Shown here one piece after another: positions 1 to 7,713 of a DNA stretch of 17,786 bases. Every line of letters begins with the position of its first letter. Position 1 is the first letter of the stretch. Source of the stretch: RGIG2560 sp964418385 (GTDB lineage Bacteria; Patescibacteriota; Microgenomatia; UBA1400; PJMF01); NCBI GenBank assembly GCA_964418385.1, contig CAYQLH010000011.1, positions 1 through 17,786 on the forward strand. Reading direction: 5' to 3'. The notes below the pieces were generated by a model. That model did not search any database, was not told the origin of the DNA, and saw only the letters and a list, made by a program, of their open reading frames with translations. The position numbers and the translations under genes were made by a program.

Positions 1-80
1 GATTTCACTGCTGTTCGTAAAATAAACAGATAATCGAAATCCGCTAATCACGTATTTCTCATTACCTGATTTATTCCCGA

Positions 81-105
81 TTTTGACTGTTTTAAACAGT
101 CAAAA
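81..105. repeat. 25-nt perfect palindrome
   Basis: Two 12-nt arms, TTTTGACTGTTT and AAACAGTCAAAA, are perfectly complementary around one central T. The T-runs lie at the outer 5' side and the A-runs at the outer 3' side, the reverse of an intrinsic terminator on either strand. An operator-like dyad is therefore more likely than a terminator. It lies about 34 nt downstream of the leftward promoter at 146-173. Confidence 0.6.
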
Positions 106-145
106 AGTTCGCTACTTTTTAAAGACCACATTCAAGATAGAGCAT

Positions 146-173
146 ATTTTAACACAAAAAAAACAATTGTCAA
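146..173 (-). promoter_or_regulatory. Leftward sigma70-type promoter
   Basis: On the minus strand TTGACA (168-173) is followed after 16 nt by TAAAAT (146-151). Transcription would start near position 139 and run off the left edge. No convincing start codon with an open frame can be confirmed in the remaining bases, so the product is unknown. It lies just past the end of the coiled-coil gene at 202. Confidence 0.45.
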
Positions 174-201
174 GGACCAATTTCAAGCAATTTGCCCCCA
201 A

Positions 202-1356
202 TTATAATATCGCCGCCTCGACCGAAAAATCAAGGACCGATCGGCCATATTTTATTCTTTCATTCTCTAAATCATCCAGATTTCCTTCAATCACCTGAGC
301 ACTATCGCCCATGATTTGGCCCAAATATTCCTGAAATTGGATCACTTCCTCCACGATCTCGCGCCAAAAACGCTGATCTTCTACAGCTATTTTCTCACCT
401 TCAAAGCGTTTGCCGACTTCTTGGATCAAAATTTGCGCCACCTGTCGGTCAAAATCACTCAAAGTTTCCGCAATCTCTTTTTGTAGCGCATGTGTATCCC
501 AAGTCTCATTTTCCGTCTTGAGCACAAAAAGCAGCTCGCGCGTCGTCTGATTCTGCCCCACGATCGAACTCAAATGAATACTAATCTGACGTAACTGCTC
601 AATTCCTTGATCGATCAAGTTATTTACTTGATTGAGCAGCGATGTCCGCAACGCCGTCGTTGCCCGAATTTCGCTTAAAAGCTCTTGATAAGTTGCACTC
701 TGGCGCACCAGTGACTCTCGATCATTGTCTTCCGCGCCACGCCCGGCTTCATCGTGAATCCGCTCCAACTCGCGCTGCTCGCGCCGAGCCAACTTGGCCA
801 TTTTTTTCGTTTTTTCGCTGATTTGCCGCTGCAAATCCTTACCGTTGCTCACCAAAGCGCTCATTTTGTCAATCACGCCACGCACCACTTGCACAAAAAA
901 CTTCTCCCCGGCCTCCGGCAAACCGCGCACCTCCATCGATTCAAACTGCGCAAAATGCTTCACCAAGTAATCAAAAATCTCCAACTGCTTCGTCTGGTAA
1001 TGGCATTGCTCTTCCTGCAGCGGACCAAAATCCACTCGTGCCAACGCTTCCGGATGACGAGTCAAAACTCGCTCCAGAGCCACAAAGCGACTCCCCTCGC
1101 GTGCCTGGGCCACAACGTCGTGTGCCTGCTGTTCCAGCATCAGCCGATACGTCTCCTCACGCAACTCGCTCACCAGTTTAATATCCCGATCCAGCGTCGC
1201 CGCGTCCGCGCGACCGCCGTCCATAATATCTGCCGGCACCTTTACGCCCGCTTGCTTCATCTGGGTGTAAACTTTTTCCCGCGCCCGATTGAGCGTGGAA
1301 ATTTGCATTTCCAGTTGTTTTTGTCGCGCCAGTTGCCGGTAATCTAAAACACTCAT
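202..1356 (-). CDS. Coiled-coil cytoplasmic protein, family not recognised
   Basis: This 384-residue protein has no signal peptide or membrane segment. It is rich in Glu, Gln, Arg and Leu with long helical, heptad-like stretches, for example around the KTKKMAKLARREQRELERI segment in the middle. It looks like an elongated helical bundle or coiled coil. The start ATG overlaps the stop of the upstream acidic-protein gene by 4 nt (ATGA, 1353-1356), so the two should be translated by coupling from one mRNA and probably work together. I recognise no catalytic motif. The function is unknown; a structural or scaffolding partner of the acidic protein is the simplest inference. Confidence 0.85.
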   Translation of the reverse strand: MSVLDYRQLARQKQLEMQISTLNRAREKVYTQMKQAGVKVPADIMDGGRADAATLDRDIKLVSELREETYRLMLEQQAHDVVAQAREGSRFVALERVLTRHPEALARVDFGPLQEEQCHYQTKQLEIFDYLVKHFAQFESMEVRGLPEAGEKFFVQVVRGVIDKMSALVSNGKDLQRQISEKTKKMAKLARREQRELERIHDEAGRGAEDNDRESLVRQSATYQELLSEIRATTALRTSLLNQVNNLIDQGIEQLRQISIHLSSIVGQNQTTRELLFVLKTENETWDTHALQKEIAETLSDFDRQVAQILIQEVGKRFEGEKIAVEDQRFWREIVEEVIQFQEYLGQIMGDSAQVIEGNLDDLENERIKYGRSVLDFSVEAAIL

Positions 1357-3203
1357 GCTGCCTCCGCCATTTCTTCATCTGAATTGATCGACAACCTCTT
1401 GCTCGCTTCTTCCTGTTCCAATTTCTCAAGCTGCAAAAGAACTTGCTTCAACCGCAGATCAATCTCCAAAACATGCAAGTCTCTCTTCAAATCCTCACGT
1501 ACTTCCACGGCTGCAAATTGTCGTTGCTGCAACTTGTTCTCATTTTTAATAGATTCCACCAGTGGGATATAATTCTCGTCCTCCTCAGATACTTCTGCTG
1601 TCGGCACCACGTTTTCAAGAGTATCTACCAATTCCGACTCTGCTGCTGCCACCGACTCTGACTGATCCTCAAATGCTACTTGTGCTTCCGCTGCCACATC
1701 TGACGTCACTTCGTTTTCACCACCGTTATCCGTTGCCTCTTCATTTGACTCAACTTGCACTGGCAACTTTTCCACCACTGCCGGTGTCTCCGTGTCTTCC
1801 AGCTTACCACTCGCGTCTTCCACGCTCACCTTGGTCGTTTCCGCCCCCACTTTTGGCAACTCTGGCTCTGGCAACTCTTCCACCGCATCACCGCCCACCT
1901 GTTCACCAGTAGTCACGTCAAAAATTGCTGGTTTTTCGTTCGCTTTACCAGATTCCTCCAACTGTTTTTCACGGTAATTCAAAATTCCATCCACTGTCTT
2001 CTTATTCTCGTCCTCAGTATCGTGCAATTTTGCCTGGATTTTCTCTTGTTCGGCACTCATCTGAGTTTCTTGAACCTCACTTAACACCGCTGCCACATCT
2101 TGAAGCAGAGCTTCTTCTGCCTCTGCCTGTTCATAATCAGCCGTATCATCAGTACTCGCCAACTCTGGCACCGGTATCTGCGCAGTCGCGTTCTCCGGCA
2201 CAGTCTGCTCTTCACTTTCAGCCGTCTCTGACGCTTCAAAACCTGCCGTCAACATTTGTTCAGAAGTGTCTTCAGCTTGCGTTTCAGATGTCATTTCAGA
2301 CGAAACCTCAGCAACTACTTGCTCGTTGTCCTGCTGCTCTCCACTAGACGAAACTTGCTCAATATCACTATTTTCTTCCGATTTAGATGGATTTTCTTCA
2401 GAAATATTTTCCTCAGTTTGTTGGCTTGGCGCACCTAAATTCTCTGTTGCTGTTTCGGTATTGTCAGACGCCTCGCCAGTATCAACTTGTGCCGCCACCA
2501 TCTTCGGCCACTCAATTTTTAGTTCATCACTTTCAGCCATAACTGACTGTTTTTCGGCGCCACTTGTATCCACCGGTGACACTACATCCTGACTTACTTC
2601 TGGTGCAGTTACCGGCGTTTCAACCAAGCCAGCGTCAACTTCGCCAGCCGACGCTCCAACCGCACTAGTGCCGACTTCGTCAGTCGACACCGCTTCCTGA
2701 CTCGCTTGCGGTGTTTCCACCGCCGTGATCACATTTTCTGGCACCTTACCAGCTTCACTCGCTGACGCTTTCACCGCAGTGATTACATTTTCCAGTGCCG
2801 AATTTGTCTTCACACTCGCCGCCGTCGCTTCCTGATCTGGCACCGCCGTAATCACTGACGCCTCCGCCGCAGCAGCTCCATCTCCTGCGATTTCGTTTGC
2901 ACTCGTTACTGTTTTCGCCACATCTGACGCTTCCACCACAGTGGCATCTGGTGTCTCTAAAGGTGTATTCGCTGCTGCTTCCTCCACGGGAGTTACCGCT
3001 GGCGCTTCCACCGCCACAACGCTATCTGCAAACGGCACATCGGTGACTTGATTGACCAATTCACGATTTGACAACGCACTGCCCCCAAAAAGTCCGCGCA
3101 AACCGCGCTCCAACTCTCGAGACATCAACGGCGACGACACCGGCGCACTCTCCGCCGCCGTCTCCTCTTTCACCGGTATTTCCTGAGTTTCCACTTCACT
3201 CAT
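1353..3203 (-). CDS. Acidic Ala/Glu/Val-rich low-complexity protein
   Basis: The 616-residue product is dominated by Glu, Ala, Val, Ser and Thr and is probably disordered over residues about 55-530. It lacks a signal peptide. A short conserved-looking N-terminal segment (about 26-50, with RGLRGLFGGSALSNRELVNQ) precedes the low-complexity body. The body contains a loosely repeated phrase: VITAV occurs at residues 117-121, 140-144 and 158-162. The last about 75 residues are helical and charged (KRDLHVLEIDLRLKQVLLQL). The gene is first in a two-gene unit, with ATGA overlap into the coiled-coil gene. The promoter lies 9 nt before the ATG. The tail may bind the coiled-coil partner; this is inference. 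No known family is recognised. Confidence 0.85.
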   Translation of the reverse strand: MSEVETQEIPVKEETAAESAPVSSPLMSRELERGLRGLFGGSALSNRELVNQVTDVPFADSVVAVEAPAVTPVEEAAANTPLETPDATVVEASDVAKTVTSANEIAGDGAAAAEASVITAVPDQEATAASVKTNSALENVITAVKASASEAGKVPENVITAVETPQASQEAVSTDEVGTSAVGASAGEVDAGLVETPVTAPEVSQDVVSPVDTSGAEKQSVMAESDELKIEWPKMVAAQVDTGEASDNTETATENLGAPSQQTEENISEENPSKSEENSDIEQVSSSGEQQDNEQVVAEVSSEMTSETQAEDTSEQMLTAGFEASETAESEEQTVPENATAQIPVPELASTDDTADYEQAEAEEALLQDVAAVLSEVQETQMSAEQEKIQAKLHDTEDENKKTVDGILNYREKQLEESGKANEKPAIFDVTTGEQVGGDAVEELPEPELPKVGAETTKVSVEDASGKLEDTETPAVVEKLPVQVESNEEATDNGGENEVTSDVAAEAQVAFEDQSESVAAAESELVDTLENVVPTAEVSEEDENYIPLVESIKNENKLQQRQFAAVEVREDLKRDLHVLEIDLRLKQVLLQLEKLEQEEASKRLSINSDEEMAEAA

Positions 3204-3212
3204 CAGACCCTC

Positions 3213-3241
3213 ATTTTAGCATACTTCGTTTTTGGATACAA
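3213..3241 (-). promoter_or_regulatory. Promoter of the acidic/coiled-coil gene pair
   Basis: Reading the minus strand, TTGTAT (3236-3241), a 17-nt spacer and TAAAAT (3213-3218) with an upstream TG (extended -10) are seen. Only 9 nt separate the -10 box from the ATG at 3203, so the 5' leader should be just 2-3 nt. Confidence 0.6.
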
Positions 3242-3275
3242 GCAGTCAAACTATATCAATTTCTCCGCCAATTCG

Positions 3276-3305
3276 TTGTTAAATTGCGCTCTTTTGTGTT
3301 ATAAT
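3276..3305 (+). promoter_or_regulatory. Promoter of the glycosidase gene
   Basis: TTGTTA (3276-3281), an 18-nt spacer and a consensus TATAAT (3300-3305) preceded by TGT. The ATG at 3315 starts 9 nt after the -10 box, leaving almost no leader. It is divergent from the promoter at 3213-3241. Confidence 0.65.
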
Positions 3306-3314
3306 ATGCCCCAA

Positions 3315-4337
3315 ATGAAAAAATTATTGGCCGTTACCGGTTTGGTTTTTGGTTGTCTGATTTCCACGACCAGCTTTGTAGCGGCTCGTTCTCAAGTTCT
3401 CGGTGTACACATCTTGCACCCTTACGAAATTAACGATGCTGTTGAGCTCATCAAAACCGATGATAACGCTGATCAATGGACCTATATTACGATCCCACTT
3501 TCGCTTGATGATCTCGAGCGCCACGACGAATGGCAAGGCTTTTTTGACCAAGCCAAAGCCCACAAAATCAATCCCATTGTTCGCCTCACCAGTCACTATG
3601 ATCCCGAAAGCAACGCCTGGGCTATACCCACGCGTGCCGACATCATGAAACTTTTTGAATTCTTAAATTCGCTCACCTGGCCACGGGACGAAAAATTTAT
3701 CATCGCCTACAATGAACCCAACCATGCTTCCGAGTGGGGCGGTCGCCTGGATCCAGTCAGTTACGCTCGCGTACTCGAATTTGTCATCGAATGGGCCCAC
3801 ACTGAGCACCGCGGTTACCGCGTCCTTCCCGCTGCCATGGACCTCGCCGCACCAGACGGCAATCAAACTCTCGAAGCTTTCAACTTCCTCAACCAAATGG
3901 TCGCCTACAACCCCCATATTTTTGACCACACCGACTACTGGAATTCCCACTCCTACCCCAATCCCGCCTTTTCCGGCACACCCACTGCCACCACCAAAAA
4001 CTCGCTGCGCGGTTTCCAGCATGAACTCGCCTGGCTCAGCGAAAAAACCGGACTTGACCGGCGCGTTTTTATCACTGAAACCGGCTGGGACGCCAACGCC
4101 AAAACCATCTCGCACCTAGTAGCTTATTACGCCGCCGCCTATCAAAACATCTGGTCCGACGAACGCGTGATTGCCGTTACGCCCTTCCTCTTGCGCGGCG
4201 ATCCCGGTCCTTTCTCTGGTTTTACCCTCTTAGACGCCAATGGCCAACCCACCGTGCAATATCAAGCCTATGCCGCCCAGATCGACACCAACGCCGCCGA
4301 GTACAAAAAACTTAACGCCAGCATCCCCTCATTTTAA
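3315..4337 (+). CDS. Secreted glycoside hydrolase, clan GH-A-like TIM barrel
   Basis: The 340-residue product begins with a signal peptide (MKK, then a hydrophobic core to about residue 24, with AARS as likely cleavage region). The mature part looks like a (beta/alpha)8 barrel of clan GH-A: YNEPNHASEWGG gives the acid/base Glu134 after an Asn, and VFITETGWD gives the nucleophile Glu255. A WNSHSYPNP segment near residue 210 suits a substrate-binding loop. I cannot assign a GH family number. The start at 3315 is preferred over upstream in-frame starts (3276, 3306) because it gives a clean signal peptide and fits the TATAAT at 3300-3305. The enzyme probably acts outside the membrane on glycans, perhaps host or biofilm polysaccharide; that role is inference. 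Confidence 0.85.
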   Translation: MKKLLAVTGLVFGCLISTTSFVAARSQVLGVHILHPYEINDAVELIKTDDNADQWTYITIPLSLDDLERHDEWQGFFDQAKAHKINPIVRLTSHYDPESNAWAIPTRADIMKLFEFLNSLTWPRDEKFIIAYNEPNHASEWGGRLDPVSYARVLEFVIEWAHTEHRGYRVLPAAMDLAAPDGNQTLEAFNFLNQMVAYNPHIFDHTDYWNSHSYPNPAFSGTPTATTKNSLRGFQHELAWLSEKTGLDRRVFITETGWDANAKTISHLVAYYAAAYQNIWSDERVIAVTPFLLRGDPGPFSGFTLLDANGQPTVQYQAYAAQIDTNAAEYKKLNASIPSF

Positions 4338-4431
4338 GCAGTTTATTTTAAATTAAAACGCATATTTTACGCTATATATCAACTTAATTTAGGAAAAAAC
4401 CAACGCATTTTGCCACTTAACTCTCATTCTC

Positions 4432-4460
4432 TTGACAATCCAGGCAAAAAATGTTACAAT
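4432..4460 (+). promoter_or_regulatory. Strong promoter of the ncRNA
   Basis: A perfect TTGACA (4432-4437), a 17-nt spacer and TACAAT (4455-4460). Transcription should begin near 4466-4467. It is among the strongest promoters in the window and no open reading frame of useful length follows it. Confidence 0.75.
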
Positions 4461-4466
4461 AGGATA

Positions 4467-4650
4467 CTGTTTGGGAGCATCGGACGATCGGTTTGCTGCC
4501 TCTCCGCGACGCCAGCTCAGGCACAACACTGTAATGACGCTCTGGAGAGCAAGCCGATCATGGACTGGAGGTAAGGAGGTGAGTCCGACGATGACGTGAT
4601 AGTACACGCTCCCTTTCGGCCCCGGTCGCCAGCGCTGCCGGGGTCTTTTT
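4467..4650 (+). ncRNA. Structured small RNA of about 184 nt, family unknown
   Basis: A strong promoter, long-range pairing and a terminator bound this element, while its internal frames are broken. Pairings seen by eye: GGGAGC (4473-4478) with GCTCCC (4608-4613); GATCGGTTTG (4486-4495) with CAAGCCGATC (4550-4559), continuing past a 4-nt bulge as CTCTCC (4500-4505) with GGAGAG (4544-4549). On the 3' side, GGACT (4562-4566) can pair with AGTCC (4582-4586). The loop between them holds two SD-like elements, GGAGGT and AAGGAGGT. That hairpin competes with TCGGAC (4480-4485) pairing to GTCCGA (4583-4588). The RNA lacks the SRP RNA GGAA/AGCAG signature, tmRNA ends and RNase P core motifs. Its length and closing stem plus asymmetric bubble leave a divergent 6S RNA possible. 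Confidence 0.65.
4618..4650 (+). terminator. Intrinsic terminator of the ncRNA
   Basis: GGCCCCGG (4618-4625) pairs with CCGGGGTC (4638-4645, one G-U) around a 12-nt loop and leads into a T-rich tract TCTTTTT (4644-4650). It ends the RNA; no plus-strand gene follows, so it is not an attenuator for a downstream gene. Confidence 0.85.
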
Positions 4651-4694
4651 CTGCCAAATTTTCGCCCCTCGCACCCAAGTAGCAAATTGTTAAC

Positions 4695-4872
4695 ATTTTT
4701 TACTCACTGTTTAACAAACGTTTTACAAGCACATCTGGTTTTCGTGCACACACAAAAACAAACTCGCCAAAACTTTGCCAAAATATCTCCCGCTTTCCCG
4801 TCAAACATCGTGTGAGTCGTTTGTACTCCACTAATCATTGCTTGTGAGTCGTTTGTACGCCCACCAGGCGTA
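4695..4872 (+). repeat. Intergenic repeat, copy 1
   Basis: This 178-bp stretch aligns without gaps to 6202-6379 (constant offset 1507) with about 14 mismatches by hand count. Most of the mismatches fall in the 14-bp spacer between its two motifs. It holds GTTTAACAAACGTTTTACAA at 4709-4728 and two 18-nt motifs at 4812-4829 and 4844-4861; the second has one change, TACGCC for TACTCC. The match to copy 2 stops at the 3' end of the WG-repeat gene, so this copy lacks the right-hand block present in copies 2 and 3. Confidence 0.9.
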
Positions 4873-4874
4873 AA

Positions 4875-6143
4875 CTAACGATGCGACTTGGCTGTCTTCA
4901 GCAAATCTCTGGCGTTAATGGTCGCTTTCTGGCCGTCTTTTTCCACCTCAAAAACGGTTTCACACTCACTTTGACCTTTTTCGCACCTTTGCATGATCGT
5001 GATCTCCTTGTATATCGGCGGCAAAACCACTTGGAAATCATGATCGATCACGCCCACTCGCTGATCATCATGGTGATAATCTTTTCGCCCATTGAGAGCT
5101 ACTGTCGCTTTGTTGGGATCATGATATGCATAAACCTTATACGTGCGCGCGTCTGTGAAATCAGCACTATCATTGTGCAGATCACTAGTACCACTAAACC
5201 AACCGTCAATAAGGGGCCGCACCACGTTGCCATCCAGATCTATTACACCAGTTTTCACTGTCCCAAAAAAATCACCACTATCATACCATTCGGTAATCAG
5301 CAAGCCTGGCGCGTAATGCGAAATATTGCCCTTCAAACAAGACAAAATCACCTTGCCATCCGCGGTCAGCAAATCATTACCACACTCAGATGTTGCTCTT
5401 GTAATCCCACTCCAGTCGTAAGTTTGCTCTTGTCCGTTTTTATCAACATAAGTTACCAGGCCGCCCAAAGAAAAATATCCTTCGTATACTTTTTCAGTTA
5501 ACACTTTCATTTCAGCATCCACCAAAACATAAGTGTCGTTTTTACGCCACACCCAACCGCCTGCAAATGGCTGATACTCCTGACCATCAATAATCACTCC
5601 AGAAACCTGCTGCTCGATCGGAATAATCATCAAAGCATCAGCGGGAACCATCATTAACTGTCTAAAAGACACCGAATTAATCTGATTGAATTTACTGCCC
5701 TCAGGCTCATCACTTACACTCGCCGTTGACTTCACTGTCAGATCAATCACTACCGTGTCGTCAGGACGATAATCAAGAGCATTCACCTCAACCGCGGTGA
5801 TTGCAATTGGTTCCGTTTCCAAAACTTTTTCTCGACTTACAACCCGGAAAGCCAAAAAGTTTTGCCCATTGTCCGCAAATTGATAATAGACCAAATTACC
5901 CCAATGATACGCATACCCCAAAGCGTCATCAATCAAATCCACATCTTTGCTGCCATCGTAAGCAATCAAACTACCCTCGATGGTTTGTTGATTGGCGGTT
6001 AATTGTTGATTTTTTACCGCCAAGTCAAAAGAGTAACCATGCCACCAGTTGACCACCTCCACTGTCACCACCAAGATAATCAGTGGCAGCCACAGCGCTA
6101 CCGCCACTCCCAACAAAATTCGCAGTTGTCGGTTTTTCTTCAT
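4875..6143 (-). CDS. Membrane-anchored protein with WG-repeat-like segments
   Basis: The 422-residue product has a short basic N-terminus, a transmembrane helix at about residues 8-30 and a large domain expected outside the membrane. Two segments resemble WG (beta-hairpin) repeats: GVIDLDGNVVRPLIDGW at 299-315 and GVIDHDFQVVLPPIYKE near 364-380. Four Cys in the outer domain could form disulfides. The start at 6143 rather than the longer frame to 6194 is chosen because TATAAT lies at 6150-6155, so an upstream start would be outside the transcript, and because MKKNRQ gives a normal anchor. It is a single gene bracketed by direct repeats 1 and 2. The function is unknown; a surface protein or sensor is an inference. 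Confidence 0.8.
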   Translation of the reverse strand: MKKNRQLRILLGVAVALWLPLIILVVTVEVVNWWHGYSFDLAVKNQQLTANQQTIEGSLIAYDGSKDVDLIDDALGYAYHWGNLVYYQFADNGQNFLAFRVVSREKVLETEPIAITAVEVNALDYRPDDTVVIDLTVKSTASVSDEPEGSKFNQINSVSFRQLMMVPADALMIIPIEQQVSGVIIDGQEYQPFAGGWVWRKNDTYVLVDAEMKVLTEKVYEGYFSLGGLVTYVDKNGQEQTYDWSGITRATSECGNDLLTADGKVILSCLKGNISHYAPGLLITEWYDSGDFFGTVKTGVIDLDGNVVRPLIDGWFSGTSDLHNDSADFTDARTYKVYAYHDPNKATVALNGRKDYHHDDQRVGVIDHDFQVVLPPIYKEITIMQRCEKGQSECETVFEVEKDGQKATINARDLLKTAKSHR

Positions 6144-6149
6144 AACTAT

Positions 6150-6158
6150 ATTATACCA
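6150..6158 (-). promoter_or_regulatory. Extended -10 promoter of the WG-repeat gene
   Basis: On the minus strand TGGTATAAT is seen, with TATAAT at 6150-6155. Only 6 nt separate it from the ATG at 6143, so transcription should start on or next to the first codon. No clear -35 box is visible. Confidence 0.65.
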
Positions 6159-6201
6159 TTTCCCACACCCAATTCTCCCCGCAATGGCTCGCATTGTTCA
6201 T

Positions 6202-6407
6202 ATTTTTTACTCACTGTTTAACAAACGTTTTACAAGCACATCTGGTTTTCGTGCACACACAAAAACAAACTCGCCAAAACTTTGCCAAAAAATCTCCCGC
6301 TTTCCCGCCAAAAACCGTGTGAGTCGTTTGTACTCCAGCGGTCACCCTTTGTGAGTCGTTTGTACTCCCACCAGACGTGCTCACACCAATTTGTCAACTG
6401 CAAAAAA
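6202..6407 (+). repeat. Intergenic repeat, copy 2 (most complete)
   Basis: It holds the left block shared with copy 1, including GTTTAACAAACGTTTTACAA at 6216-6235. The two 18-nt motifs GTGAGTCGTTTGTACTCC at 6319-6336 and 6351-6368 are identical. The right block CAATTTGTCAACTGCAAAAAA at 6387-6407 is shared with copy 3. It lies between the divergent WG-repeat gene and the AT-rich operon. The 311-nt gap 6144-6454 otherwise contains only the two promoters. Confidence 0.9.
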
Positions 6408-6415
6408 TTTTCGTC

Positions 6416-6444
6416 TTGACAAGCAATTAATAACATGATATAAA
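6416..6444 (+). promoter_or_regulatory. Promoter of the AT-rich operon
   Basis: TTGACA (6416-6421), a 17-nt spacer and TATAAA (6439-6444). The ATG at 6455 is 10 nt downstream, giving a leader of only about 3-4 nt. It begins 9 nt after repeat copy 2 ends. Confidence 0.7.
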
Positions 6445-6454
6445 TATATCTATT

Positions 6455-7507
6455 ATGATAAGTACCATCGCCGTCCAAAGAATTAAATTTATCGCTCATC
6501 GCACTGGTCGTCATGTTATCAGAGTAGACGCCAGTTTAGATACTGGTGCACAGATGTGTATTAGTATTGATAATTATATTTTTCGAGAAGTGCCACCAGA
6601 AAAGTATATTCAAAGATTCAATATTCCAGCTTCTTGGAACGGCAATAAACTTAAAGGAAAAACACAAACTAATTTTTATATCTTAGACCTTGAAGTAGGT
6701 GAACATGAATTAATGCTAACGACCAAAGGTGAAATTAAAAATTTTAAGTGGAGCTTGGAAGAAATAGAGGCCTCTAGTTGCTTGAAATTTAATTTAGAGA
6801 AACAAGCTGATAATCTTGAACGGCAACCATTTGTCAATTTTATTCTTGTTAATTTACCACTAGCGAGAATTACTGGTGAGGCTACAATTTCTTGGCGGCG
6901 AGGCATGGGTCATGTTCGCGGTGATGGCGACGATATTAAATTATTAGTGGACGGGAAAGTATATACTGATAATGAAAGCAATAATTGGATATGGGCAGCC
7001 AAACAGAATGTCTGGGAAGTAGAAAAGAGATTTAAAAAGTCTGTCTGTCCAACCTTAGATGAAGGGGTTCATTACATTGAATTTGTAGCTGATCGCTCTC
7101 CAACTCTTAATCAAGTAACTATAGAAACACAACCGTTTTATGAAGGTGATTTTTGGCTGAATCCATGCATAAAACTATATGGTGATCACTATAAAGCTTT
7201 TTTGGGTGTCTTTATTCAAAATAACAATTCTAACGCGATCTCAAATGAGAATGTTGAACTATATTATAAAGGTAAAAGTTTACCAATAGGTACAAATGAA
7301 CACGATTTTGGATTACCAGATTTACTTGAAAAAATAGCTGACGGCGTTGTTTCTGGAATTGAAACCAAATTTGACTTCAATTCCGCACTCATACAAGATG
7401 GTCATTGGTTTTACTATGGCATTGATAGTTCATGGAAATATTATCAGGAACATCTTGGCGATACTGGTATTTTCGATTTTGCCAATTGGAAGTTAATGAG
7501 AAGGTAG
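6455..7507 (+). CDS. Beta-rich hypothetical protein, first gene of AT-rich operon
   Basis: The 350-residue protein has no signal peptide or membrane helix. Alternating hydrophobic strands and phrases such as DLEVGEHELMLTTKGEI and EGVHYIEFVADRSPTLNQVT resemble beta-sandwich, carbohydrate-binding-type folds, but I do not recognise the family. Codon use is clearly richer in A and T than the flanking core genes, which suggests acquisition from elsewhere. Two small membrane-protein genes follow directly: 2 nt separate its stop from the next ATG. Repeat copies 2 and 3 bracket the three genes. The start is the ATG 10 nt after a good -10 box; no SD is present. Confidence 0.8.
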   Translation: MISTIAVQRIKFIAHRTGRHVIRVDASLDTGAQMCISIDNYIFREVPPEKYIQRFNIPASWNGNKLKGKTQTNFYILDLEVGEHELMLTTKGEIKNFKWSLEEIEASSCLKFNLEKQADNLERQPFVNFILVNLPLARITGEATISWRRGMGHVRGDGDDIKLLVDGKVYTDNESNNWIWAAKQNVWEVEKRFKKSVCPTLDEGVHYIEFVADRSPTLNQVTIETQPFYEGDFWLNPCIKLYGDHYKAFLGVFIQNNNSNAISNENVELYYKGKSLPIGTNEHDFGLPDLLEKIADGVVSGIETKFDFNSALIQDGHWFYYGIDSSWKYYQEHLGDTGIFDFANWKLMRR

Positions 7508-7509
7508 TT

Positions 7510-7713
7510 ATGAAAATAAACTATCGTGCCAAATTGATAAAATGTGCGATTGGATTTACATACGTTCTTGATGTTTTATTTGTGCTTACTTACATATTAT
7601 TTAATCATGTTAATTGGGTCCATAACGAGCGTCTTTTTGAGTGTCACGGCAAGATTGCTTTTATTCAAGAAAAACGCACCGAATACGCAATGCTTCAGGA
7701 GCAACTACCGTGA
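7510..7713 (+). CDS. Small membrane protein A (67 aa)
   Basis: The product has a basic N-terminus, one transmembrane helix (about residues 14-32) and a hydrophilic C-terminal part with a Cys (NERLFECHGKIAFIQEKRTE). The ATG at 7510 follows the previous stop by 2 nt, with GAGAAGG as SD inside the end of that gene. An upstream in-frame start at 7432 would overlap the previous gene by 76 nt and is not preferred. Its TGA overlaps the GTG start of the next gene (GTGA, 7710-7713), so the pair is coupled. Layout and tail resemble the next protein, suggesting tandem paralogues. Function unknown. Confidence 0.65.
   Translation: MKINYRAKLIKCAIGFTYVLDVLFVLTYILFNHVNWVHNERLFECHGKIAFIQEKRTEYAMLQEQLP

Noticed and set aside
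754..1347. 197-aa plus-strand frame opposite the coiled-coil gene
   Set aside because: Low-quality His/Leu-rich translation antisense to a clearly better coding frame; a shadow.
4467..4650. Assignment of the ncRNA to SRP RNA, tmRNA, RNase P or 6S RNA
   Set aside because: The signature motifs of the first three are absent; 6S is possible by size and shape only, too little for a call.
4389..4685. 98-aa minus-strand frame over the ncRNA
   Set aside because: It runs antisense to a promoter, structured RNA and terminator, has no plausible protein features and no SD.
6369..6397. Minus-strand promoter inside repeat copy 2 (TTGACA at 6392-6397)
   Set aside because: No -10-like sequence lies at a suitable distance.
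4709..6407. Integron attC sites (GTTTAAC fits the R'' pattern RYYYAAC)
   Set aside because: No matching GTTRRRY end, no long imperfect palindrome between ends, no integrase gene in the window; the match is a short AT-rich string.
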